From positions 22,520 to 86,519 of the forward strand of contig JALGUJ010000004.1 in assembly GCA_029820945.1 (NCBI GenBank): a stretch of DNA of 64,000 bases, written 5' to 3'. Under the pieces are notes generated by a model. It was not told the DNA's origin and did not search any database. It worked only from the letters and a program-made list of their open reading frames with translations. The stretch is from Candidatus Zipacnadia bacterium. Its GTDB lineage: Bacteria; Armatimonadota; Zipacnadia; Zipacnadales; UBA5352. Position numbers and translations under genes: made by a program. This document shows positions 46,457-54,840 of the stretch, one piece after another (position 1 is the stretch's first letter; each line of letters opens with the position of its first letter).

Positions 46457-47546
46457 GTGTACTTCCCCATCGCCGACGTCACGATCCCGGTGGCGTACCT
46501 GCTTGGGATCGGCCTGGCAGTCGGTGTGTGCGGGGGCTTGTGGGGGAGGGGGTGGCGGATGGATGGTGACGCCCGCGCTCTACGCGCTGGGCGTCCCCAT
46601 GAACATCGCAGTGGGGACGGACCTTGCTCACATCGTCGGCAAATCGCTCGTCTCGACATTCAGGCACTTCAGGTTCGGCAATGTCTCGCTCAAGATCGGC
46701 CTATCCATGGTCCCCGGGACGATGCTCGGGGTGGAGATCGGCGCGCGGATCATGGAGCACCTCAAGGCTCAGGGCGCCGAGGCCGTGGACAGCACCATCA
46801 GCCTGCTCTACGTCATCCTGCTGGGCTCACTGGCGCTGTTCACCTTCATCGAGTCGTGGCGCTCGCGCTCCGCGCTGGCGCGCGAGAGCCGGGCGGCGCA
46901 CTCGCCCGACGGCCCCGCGCTCAACCACGAGGTGGAGGACCGTGTCACGGCGGACATCGCCGAATGGGTGGAGACGATCCGCATTCCCCCCATGGTCTCA
47001 TGCCGCGTGGCGGGCGTCCGCCAGGTCTCGGTGTGGCTCGTAGTTCTCGCGTCCATCGTCACCGGCCTGCTTGCCGGGCTGCTCGGCGTGGGCGGCGGCT
47101 TCCTGCGCATGCCGACGCTCGTCTACGTGGTAGGCTGCCCCACCCACGTGGCGGTCGGGACCGACCTGTTCGAGATCATCATCTCGGCCTCCTACGGCAC
47201 GCTGACGCACGCGCTCAAGGGCAACGTGGACCTGATGATGGGGCTCATCATGCTGGTGGGCGCGACCGTCGGCGCGCAGATCGGCACCTTCGCCACGCGC
47301 TACGTGCAGGGGACGGAGGTGCGGGCTCTCTTCGGTCTGGGCATCCTGGTCGCGGCCATGGCGGTCATCGCCAAGACCTACCTGGGCATGCCGGGCCTGG
47401 CCGTCGCGCTGGTGATGATCATGGCCGCCGGCATGGCGCTGACCATCGTCGGCTACCTGGTCCGCGGCATCCTCCTGGGCCGCGGCGCCCCCGAGCGCGA
47501 GGAGATGGCCAAGCGGCGCGACGCCGCCCCGCCGGCATCGCAGTGA
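46457..47546 (+). CDS. TauE/SafE (TSUP) family transporter; reading frame apparently interrupted by a single-base shift near 46542-46552
   Basis: VYFPIADVTIPVAYLLGIGLAVGVCGGLWG in frame from GTG 46457, then GGGGWMVTPALYALGVPMNIAVGTDLAHIVGKSLVSTFRH in the +1 frame to 47546. Confidence 0.8.
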
Positions 47547-47551
47547 GCTAT

Positions 47552-47580
47552 TTGACGAGGCCTGCCGCCTCCACTATAAT
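47552..47580 (+). promoter_or_regulatory. consensus sigma-70-type promoter
   Basis: TTGACG (47552-47557) - 17 nt - TATAAT (47575-47580). Confidence 0.85.
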
Positions 47581-47586
47581 ACCACT

Positions 47587-47696
47587 GCCGAGGTGAGATT
47601 CGCTGCCGGGACCCGCGGAAGCACGGACAGCGATGGAGCTGAGGCAAATCGAGGAGATCGTGGCCCGCCGCCGTTCGCGGCGGGCCTGATTGTATT
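47587..47696 (+). ncRNA. candidate small RNA / attenuator leader upstream of the second TauE unit
   Basis: Lies between the 47552-47580 promoter and a 10-bp GC hairpin; internal stem TCGCTG-CCG / CGG-A-CAGCGA (47600-47633). Confidence 0.5.
47662..47696 (+). terminator. terminator-like hairpin
   Basis: GGCCCGCCGC-CGTTC-GCGGCGGGCC (47662-47686) followed by TGATTGTATT. Confidence 0.6.
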
Positions 47697-47786
47697 CGCG
47701 ACGCGAACACTCTTCCAGGAGTGTCGCGGCGAAGAGGTATGGCGCAGGCCGTGAATGCCCCAGCACGATAGGCCAGGCGAGCCGAA

Positions 47787-48053
47787 ATGTGGCTCAGGAA
47801 GGGCGAACTTGTGGCGGGCCTCGAGGCGCTCTCCGCGGCGGCTACGGTCGCCTTGATGGCGTGGTATGCAGTGGCACGCGCACCCGAGCTCGCGGCCAGG
47901 TTAGGCCGGCTCGACGACATCACCGTCGGGCTGGTCACCGTCATCGTCGTGCTGACGGCCGGCGGCCTTCTCGCCTTCGCCTTCGCCAGGGCCGAGGACG
48001 CGATGGAGCTCGCCCGCCGGAGGGCGTCTGAGAAGTCGGGAGCGAGTGGTTAG
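47787..48053 (+). CDS. small membrane protein (88 aa, two TM segments)
   Basis: MWLRKGELVAGLEALSAAATVALMAWYAVARAPELAARLGRLDDITVGLVTVIVVLTAGGLLAFAFARAEDAMELARRRA. Confidence 0.65.
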   Translation: MWLRKGELVAGLEALSAAATVALMAWYAVARAPELAARLGRLDDITVGLVTVIVVLTAGGLLAFAFARAEDAMELARRRASEKSGASG

Positions 48054-48055
48054 TC

Positions 48056-49144
48056 GTGGTGGAAATCGCGGCCGGGGTGACGGCGAATCTCTACCTGCTG
48101 GCGGCGGTCGGGGCCGGCGTCGGCCTCATCGCCGGCTTCGCGGGCGTCAGCGGGGGCTATCTGCTGACACCCATCCTGATCGTCCTCGGCTTCCCCGCAC
48201 CGCTCGCGGTCGGGACGGCACTGGCGCTGATGTCCGCCAACACGCTCATCGCCGTGCTGCGACACCGCGAGCTGGGCCACCTCGATCTGAAGATGGCCCT
48301 CATCATGGCCCTGGGCACGCTTCTGGGCGCTGAGGCCGGCGTTCGGTTGCTGGACTACGCGAAGGGAATCAGCGGTACCTTCGTCAATGTCGGCGTGTTG
48401 GGAGCGATGATCGTCACCCTGGCGGCCGTCGCCGTCTCGATGACGCGCGAGGTCTGGCAGCGCTCCAGGGAGATGTCCGAGCTCTCGGAGGCCGACGCGC
48501 TCGCGTACGGCGGCGAGATCGAGACAGGTATGTCCCACTTCCTGCAGGGGCTGTGTGTCTTCCCACACATTCGGTTCACCAAGTCCAAGCTGCGCATCTC
48601 CGGCTGGATCGTGCTGCTGCTGGGCGCAGTGATCGGCATCGCATCGGGGTTCCTCGGTGTCGGCGGGTGCTTCATGCGCGGCCCCGCCCTGATCTACCTG
48701 ATCGGCCAGCCCTCCCTGATGGCCGTGGGCACCAACCTGCTGGGCGCGTTCATCGGCGTTCTCTTCAGTTGCTTCCGCCATGCCATGCTCGGTCACGTCC
48801 ACCTTGGCGTGGCGCTGGTGATGCTGCTGGGGATGTCGATCGGCACCCAGGTCGGCGCCTCAGGCACCTCCTACCTCAAGGGCCTGGCCGTGCGCTACGT
48901 GCTCACCGCCTCCGTCGTGGCGGCGCTCTTCGGCCCGGTCCTCAAGATGGCCTACTTCCTGACGGGCTCCCGGATCGCCTGGCTTAACCAGACCGCGATG
49001 ATTGTGACCGTCGCGCAGGTGTTCGTGCCCGTGGCGATCATCATCGCGCTGCTGATCATGGTGTTCCGCCACTTGACCGGCGGCCGGGTGCCCAGATGGG
49101 CGCGGCAGCTCATGGCGCCCCGCGAGCACACCGCCGCAGGATAG
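48056..49144 (+). CDS. TauE/SafE (TSUP) family transporter
   Basis: VGLIAGFAGVSGGYLLTPILIVLGFPAPLAVGTALALMSANTLIAVLRHRELGHLDLKMALIM...IASGFLGVGGCFMRGPALIYLIGQPSLMAVGTNLLGA repeats. Confidence 0.85.
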   Translation: MVEIAAGVTANLYLLAAVGAGVGLIAGFAGVSGGYLLTPILIVLGFPAPLAVGTALALMSANTLIAVLRHRELGHLDLKMALIMALGTLLGAEAGVRLLDYAKGISGTFVNVGVLGAMIVTLAAVAVSMTREVWQRSREMSELSEADALAYGGEIETGMSHFLQGLCVFPHIRFTKSKLRISGWIVLLLGAVIGIASGFLGVGGCFMRGPALIYLIGQPSLMAVGTNLLGAFIGVLFSCFRHAMLGHVHLGVALVMLLGMSIGTQVGASGTSYLKGLAVRYVLTASVVAALFGPVLKMAYFLTGSRIAWLNQTAMIVTVAQVFVPVAIIIALLIMVFRHLTGGRVPRWARQLMAPREHTAAG

Positions 49145-49283
49145 CCGCCCGACACTGCCGGGGGGTTGACAGTGCCGCACCGTGCGTCGTGGCCCGGCAC
49201 GGAAGTTGCAGGTCAGACCCCGACTGCGGACTCCCCGGTCCGTCGGCAACTCCCGCCGTGGCCGCACGCGAGAGGTGCGTGAC

Positions 49284-50732
49284 ATGTCCCGTCCGTCCCG
49301 CCGCATTGCTGCACTTGCCGTGCTGTTCGCGTTGGCCGCCTGTTACCTCATCGGCTGTGGCGGAGGTGGCGGCGCGCCGTCCCCTCCGCCGGGGCCGCCG
49401 CCCGTCGAGATCGGCCCCGGGCCCGGCCCGCCCGCACCGACCGTCGCCGCGGAGCCGGGCATCAGCACCGTGGCCGCGCGCAACGCGCCCTTCGCGACCG
49501 CGCCCAACGCCGACGTCGTCCGCGCCGCCGCCCTGAACCGCATTGACGGCCTCGCCGATGACCCGCCCTCCAGCACGCCGGACCTGGAGGCGCTGCTCGC
49601 CGACTTCACCGGATGGGTCACCCAGCAGCCGAACGACGCGGCGGCGCAGGCCGGCCTGGCGGCCGCCCTCGTCATGGCCGGCATCTACAACGCCGGCATC
49701 GACGCCGGCTACGCACCGCCCGACATCTTCGGCCTCTTCGGGCCCCTCACCGACCTCACCTCGGTCAAGACCGCGCAGTCCGGTGCTCGCCTCAAGCGCA
49801 TGCTGGCGGCGACATGCCTGCCCCTGCCCCAGGCATGGGGCGTTGCCCCGGTGGAGACGGCCGCGGACCGGCCCGACCTAACCGACGCCGACTTCAGCAC
49901 GGCCGACGTGCAGATCGCCGTGCGCCATTACCTCCTTCCGCTGATCGACTGCGCGCTCGACCGCCTGCGCGCTCTGCGCGACAACGCCCCGGACGATCGA
50001 ACGCCTCTGGTCGAGCTTGGCGCGGGCGAGGACGTGAAGCGGGCATACCGGGGCGACGTCAGGGCCCTGATCGGGCTGCTGCGGCTGCTCAAGGCCACCC
50101 TCATGCAGGCCTGCGCCTACCAGCTCAACGCCGGGAGCTGGGACTGGACCGTACCCCTGGCCGACCGCGACGGCAACGGCGACGGCCTGCTGGCGGTCAA
50201 CGAGTACCTGCCGGACGACCCGTTCCTCCGGCGCCATCCGAGCCGGAACATGCAGGATTCCGGTGCGACATTGAGGGCGGGGCTGAGCGACCTCGTTCTG
50301 AGCATGAACTCCCGCCGCCCGGACTCGCTGCTGCAGGCATGGGCGAGCGGCGGCGAGGACTCGACGCAGAGACCGGCGCTGCTCGAGGACATTCGCGAGC
50401 TTGCCCGCGAGACGGTCACGGTGACCGTCACCTACAGCGGCGCTGCGAACCCCGAGATTCCGGCCGCTGCATCCAGAGACGTGCGCCTGAACCTGTCGCG
50501 GATCTGGGACGCGCCGGTCGATGACCTGAAGGAGCTGCTGCCGACGCTCAGGCCCGTGAGCGGCGGCGCATGGGAGGCGCTGCCGCGCGACGCGGACGAC
50601 TTCCCGGACCCGACCTTCAACGGCCTCTTCCCCCGGCCCGACCCGCTGATCGACATCATCGTCGGCGGCCCGGACTACGTCGCGCTGTCCTACGGGGAGA
50701 TCGACGAGCTCGTCATCATCGACCGCCGGTAG
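49284..50732 (+). CDS. hypothetical lipoprotein
   Basis: MSRPSRRIAALAVLFALAACYLIGCGGGGG signal/lipobox followed by Pro-rich linker. Confidence 0.7.
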   Translation: MSRPSRRIAALAVLFALAACYLIGCGGGGGAPSPPPGPPPVEIGPGPGPPAPTVAAEPGISTVAARNAPFATAPNADVVRAAALNRIDGLADDPPSSTPDLEALLADFTGWVTQQPNDAAAQAGLAAALVMAGIYNAGIDAGYAPPDIFGLFGPLTDLTSVKTAQSGARLKRMLAATCLPLPQAWGVAPVETAADRPDLTDADFSTADVQIAVRHYLLPLIDCALDRLRALRDNAPDDRTPLVELGAGEDVKRAYRGDVRALIGLLRLLKATLMQACAYQLNAGSWDWTVPLADRDGNGDGLLAVNEYLPDDPFLRRHPSRNMQDSGATLRAGLSDLVLSMNSRRPDSLLQAWASGGEDSTQRPALLEDIRELARETVTVTVTYSGAANPEIPAAASRDVRLNLSRIWDAPVDDLKELLPTLRPVSGGAWEALPRDADDFPDPTFNGLFPRPDPLIDIIVGGPDYVALSYGEIDELVIIDRR

Positions 50733-50751
50733 CCGTCCTGGGGGCTCGCCC

Positions 50752-52164
50752 GTGCTGCGCGGTATCATCGGCCTGCTGATCGTGGCCTGCCCGTCGCTCC
50801 TCGCGGCCGACCCGGCCGACCTCTTCTGGCAGGCCGGGGCGGACCGGATGCTGCGTGGCGGCAGCCTCGCGCCGCCGACCCTGCTCGACAGCCCCCGCGC
50901 GGACTTCCCCACCAGCCTGGCGCGCGCGGGGCGCGGGCGCGTGGAGGTCGAGGCCAGGCGCCAGGTCCCGCTGACCCTCCGCCGCGGCCGCCGCGAGTCA
51001 GGCAGCATCAGCGCGGCGACCTGGGAGACGAACCTCGCGGTACCGCTCGCGCCGGACGGGGCAGAGAGCGCGTGGGCCGCCGGCTGGCGGACCTGCTGCG
51101 TGTCTACGGAGCTCCGCCATCGCCTGCGCCGGGACGAGACCTACGCGGAGGTCGGCGCCACCGCGATCAGCTTCGGCGCTGCCTGGGAGAGCGACGGCTG
51201 GACGGTGGGGGTCGGGCGCTCCAGGGTCACGCTGGACGCGGTGCTGGGCGGCGATGCCGTGGCCGAGCTGCAGCATGTCCGACGCGGCCGTGAGGGCCTC
51301 ACCGCTCGGTCGGAGGGTCCGCTGGACACCATCGCGGTGCAGCGGCGCGCCGGCCGGTGGCTGGTTGGCGCGCAAGTGGCCAGGCGCGACGCGACCACCG
51401 AAGTGCCCGTCGCCATCGACGAGCAGGACTACCTCGGCGTCTTCACCTCAGGAGAGCGGCGCCTGGACGCCTGGCTGGCCCGCGACGCGGGCCCGCGGCG
51501 ATGGCTGGCCTGGGCCTCGAAGCGTTCCGTTGACCCGGGGCCGAGCGCGATCACGGCCGGGACGGCCATCCGCGGTCGCGGCGGCCTCGCCACCGACGAG
51601 ACCCTCATCGGCGTCGGCTGGGTCGAGCACACCCCGCGACTGACGCGGCACCTGGAGCTGACCGCCCAGCGAGCCGACTTCGACCTCTCCGGCTGCGCGG
51701 ACCGGGGCGCGCTCGGCGGCGGCCTGACCGGTCGCTATCGCCTCAGCGCCCGGGCCGGCGCCGACACCATCGGGCTTCGCTGGGGAGAGCAACGCGCCGC
51801 GGGCCGCTGGCGCTGGGGCTACGGGCTCTCGGTGCTGCATGGCGAGCTGGACTTCCACGGCGAGTTCATGGACTCACCGGGGCCGTTCGCCAGGCCCGAT
51901 ACGCACTGGGACCAGCGCTTGCGCGACGGCGAGGCCTGGCTGACCTCAGCCTCGGTGGGCGCGGGGTACCGCGCGGGCGGCTGGGGGATCAACGCCACCT
52001 ACACGGTCCTCGGCGGGCATCTCTCAGCGGAGTTCGAGGACCTCACCGAGCCCGAGCCGCCGGGGCCGTCTCCCGGCCCGCCGCCGGAGCCCCGGCCTTC
52101 CGGCCCCGGCGCGCGCCTCGACCCCGGGTGGATGCTCTCCGTGTGCGTGAGCCGGGAGCTGTGA
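50752..52164 (+). CDS. hypothetical secreted protein, possibly outer-membrane beta-barrel
   Basis: GTG start with signal peptide; alternating strand-like segments (TYAEVGATAISFGAAWESDGWTVGVGRSRVTL, GYRAGGWGINATYTVLGGHLSAEF). Confidence 0.6.
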   Translation: MLRGIIGLLIVACPSLLAADPADLFWQAGADRMLRGGSLAPPTLLDSPRADFPTSLARAGRGRVEVEARRQVPLTLRRGRRESGSISAATWETNLAVPLAPDGAESAWAAGWRTCCVSTELRHRLRRDETYAEVGATAISFGAAWESDGWTVGVGRSRVTLDAVLGGDAVAELQHVRRGREGLTARSEGPLDTIAVQRRAGRWLVGAQVARRDATTEVPVAIDEQDYLGVFTSGERRLDAWLARDAGPRRWLAWASKRSVDPGPSAITAGTAIRGRGGLATDETLIGVGWVEHTPRLTRHLELTAQRADFDLSGCADRGALGGGLTGRYRLSARAGADTIGLRWGEQRAAGRWRWGYGLSVLHGELDFHGEFMDSPGPFARPDTHWDQRLRDGEAWLTSASVGAGYRAGGWGINATYTVLGGHLSAEFEDLTEPEPPGPSPGPPPEPRPSGPGARLDPGWMLSVCVSREL

Positions 52165-52253
52165 AGGACCGGACCCTTCCGGCGCGAACTCTACCCCTGC
52201 CCGCCGGGCGCGGGCGACGCGGCAGATTCCGCACGCCGAGAGGATGACCGACA

Positions 52254-53600
52254 CTGGATAGCGATATCAGGCTGGTTGACATCGAGCCGACATTCGACGA
52301 CGAGGAGTTCCGCACCCCGCTGAAGTTCGGGACGGGAGTCATCCGGGCGATCACCTCCCTGACCGTGAGGGCCACGGTGGAGACCCGGGCGGGCGAGAGC
52401 GCCGAGGGCCTCGGCAACATCCTGCTCAGCGACATCTGGGGCTACCCCAGCTCCGAGATGTCACACGAGGACCGCGACGAGGCCATGCGCGAGGTCGCGA
52501 CGCGCTTCTGCGCGCTGCTGATGGACAACGCCCACTTCGGCCACCCCCTGGACCTCTACCTCGAGGCCAAGCCGGAGCTGGGGCGCCTCGCCGATGAGGT
52601 CAGCGAGCAGATGAGCGCCGCCACGCCAATGCCGCTGCTCGGCGCGCTGGTGTGCGCCTCGCCGGCCGATGCCGCCCTGCACGACGCCTTCGGCAGGGCC
52701 AACGGCATCTGCAGCTACGACGGCTACGGGCCGGACTTCTGCGACCACGATCTCTCCGCGTGGCTCGGCGACGAGTTTGCCGGGAAGTACGTGGCCGACT
52801 ACCTGCACGACAGCTACAGGCCCGAGATGCCGATCTTCCACCTCGTCGGCGGCATGGACAAGCTGCGCCGCGATGAGGTAACCGACGAGGACCCAGATGA
52901 CGGCCTCCCGGTCTCCCTCGAGGAGTGGATCGAGCGCGACGGGCTGTTCTGCTACAAGGTCAAGCTCACCGGCGACGACATCGACCGGGACGTCGAGCGC
53001 ACCGTGGAGGTCGCGCGCGTCATCGACGAGAACCGCGAGAAGATGGGCGACGACAGCTTCTACCTCTCGACCGATTCGAACGAGCAGAACGAGTCGCCCG
53101 AGACGGTGGTCGAGTATGCCGAGAAGCTGCGCGAGGCATCGCCGATGGCCTACGAGGCGCTGCTCTACTTCGAGCAGCCCACCGAGCGCGATCTGTCCGT
53201 CCACCGCTTCGACATGAGCGAGGTGGCGCGCTACAAGCCCGTCGTCGTGGACGAGGGCGTGACGGACGTGGAGATGCTGCGCCTCGCCGAGGAGCTGGGC
53301 TGGTCGGGCGTGGGCCTGAAGACGTGCAAGGGCCACTCCTCGTCGCTGCTCTACGTCGCCTACGCGGCCGAGCACGACCTGGTGGTGACGGTGCAGGATC
53401 TGACGAACCCCGGCCTATCGCTGATTCACTCGGCGGGCCTGGCGGCGCGCATCGACACCCTCATGGGCGTGGAGTACAACTCGCGCCAGTACCTCCCCTA
53501 TGCCTCGCCGGAGTTGCGCGAGCGGCACCCCGACCTGTTCACCGTCAAGGGCGGTCGCATCCGCACGGGGAGTCTGTCGGAGACCGGGCTGGGGTACTGA
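52254..53600 (+). CDS. enolase superfamily (mandelate racemase/muconate lactonizing-like) protein; start uncertain
   Basis: Upstream of the track start (52365) the frame encodes LDSDIRLVDIEPTFDDEEFRTPLKFGTGVIRAITSLTVRATVETRAGESAEGLGNILLSDIW, family-like. Later YEALLYFEQPTERDL, VDEGVTDVEMLRLAEELGWSGVGLKTCKGHS. Confidence 0.75.
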   Translation: MDSDIRLVDIEPTFDDEEFRTPLKFGTGVIRAITSLTVRATVETRAGESAEGLGNILLSDIWGYPSSEMSHEDRDEAMREVATRFCALLMDNAHFGHPLDLYLEAKPELGRLADEVSEQMSAATPMPLLGALVCASPADAALHDAFGRANGICSYDGYGPDFCDHDLSAWLGDEFAGKYVADYLHDSYRPEMPIFHLVGGMDKLRRDEVTDEDPDDGLPVSLEEWIERDGLFCYKVKLTGDDIDRDVERTVEVARVIDENREKMGDDSFYLSTDSNEQNESPETVVEYAEKLREASPMAYEALLYFEQPTERDLSVHRFDMSEVARYKPVVVDEGVTDVEMLRLAEELGWSGVGLKTCKGHSSSLLYVAYAAEHDLVVTVQDLTNPGLSLIHSAGLAARIDTLMGVEYNSRQYLPYASPELRERHPDLFTVKGGRIRTGSLSETGLGY

Positions 53601-53604
53601 GGCG

Positions 53605-54564
53605 ATGCCCGAGCTGCGTATCGCCGTCATCGGCTGCGGGGGGATCGCCAACCGCGAGCACTACCCGGCGCTGGCGAGCTTCCCGGAGGTCGAGCTGGTC
53701 GGGGCCTGCGACCTCGATCCGGGCCGCCTGCACGCCACCGCCGACCGGTGGGAGATCGAGGGCCGTTACACCGACTGCCGCACGATGATCGAAGCCGAGG
53801 CGCCCGACGCGGTCTACGTGATCCTGCGCCCGCATCACCTGTTCGACACCGCCGCCTGGTGCCTCGAGCAGGGCCTGGACATCTTCCTCGAGAAGCCGCC
53901 GGGCGTGTGCACGTACCAGACGCGGTCGCTGGCGCGCATCGCCGAGCGGCGCGGCTGCCTGACCATGGTCGGCTACAACCGCCGGCACAGCCCGTTGCTG
54001 AACGCCTGCCGCGACCTCGTGCTCGCGCGCGGGCCGATGATCCAGTGCGTCTCGTGCGGCTACATCGCCCACGGCGACCGCCCGGCCTACTACGAGGGCG
54101 CGCTGGACATCCTCCACTGCCACGGGACCCACTACCTGGACACGCTGCGCTGGCTGGCGGGCGACGTGGCGGAGATCGCCTCACAGGTGCGCGCCGACCG
54201 CGAGTTCGCGACCGGCTGGTACGCGCTGACCCGGCATGAGGGCGGCTGCACCGGCATGGCGATGATGAGCTGGACGGCCGGGGGCGGGCGGCCGTACTCA
54301 TTCGAGCTGCATGGCGTCGGCATCTCCGTCTTCGCCGACCTGACCGGCCGGCACCTGGTGTTGGTCGAGGGCGAGCGCGATGGCGAGGCGCTGGCGCAGT
54401 TCGGCACGGCGTCGCCCGACGATGCGCTGGTGCACTACGGCTTCCGCGAGGAGAACAGGTACTTCATCGACCGTCTGCTCGACCGACGCGAGCCGTCGAG
54501 CAGCCTGACTGATGCCGTGAAGACCATGGAGCTGGCGGATCGCATCTATCGGAGTGAGCGGTGA
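53605..54564 (+). CDS. Gfo/Idh/MocA family oxidoreductase
   Basis: MPELRIAVIGCGGIANREHYPALASFPEVELVGACDLDPGRL...DIFLEKPPGVCTYQTRSLARIAERRGCLTMVGYNRRHSP. Confidence 0.93.
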   Translation: MPELRIAVIGCGGIANREHYPALASFPEVELVGACDLDPGRLHATADRWEIEGRYTDCRTMIEAEAPDAVYVILRPHHLFDTAAWCLEQGLDIFLEKPPGVCTYQTRSLARIAERRGCLTMVGYNRRHSPLLNACRDLVLARGPMIQCVSCGYIAHGDRPAYYEGALDILHCHGTHYLDTLRWLAGDVAEIASQVRADREFATGWYALTRHEGGCTGMAMMSWTAGGGRPYSFELHGVGISVFADLTGRHLVLVEGERDGEALAQFGTASPDDALVHYGFREENRYFIDRLLDRREPSSSLTDAVKTMELADRIYRSER

Positions 54565-54840
54565 TCGTCGTTTGGCCGCTGCCGCGTGTTGTACACCGTA
54601 AAGAGGCGTCAGGTTCCATCCCGGCCCACGCACCACCGCAACGCGAAAGGCAAACGGCCGGGCTGGCATGGAGGCTCCGCATCCGACGCTCGGGAAGCCC
54701 CTCCGTACGGGTGCACGACGGCGTCCTCGGCCTCCCTCTGGCCCAATGAAGGGAACCTTCGCGCGGGCGGGGAATACGCGCCCAAGCAACTGAGGGCGCA
54801 TCGCCCCTAACGTGTGATCTATCGACAGGAGTGAAGCGAC

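Noticed and set aside
47633-47689. Resemblance of MELRQIEEIV to the N-terminus of biotin carboxyl carrier protein (AccB)
   Set aside because: Only about 10 residues, no downstream homology, no acc genes nearby; likely coincidence.
47587-47690. SRP (4.5S) RNA or 6S RNA identity for the TauE leader transcript
   Set aside because: Lacks the conserved SRP apical sequence (GGAAGGAAGCAGC-type) and is too short for 6S RNA.
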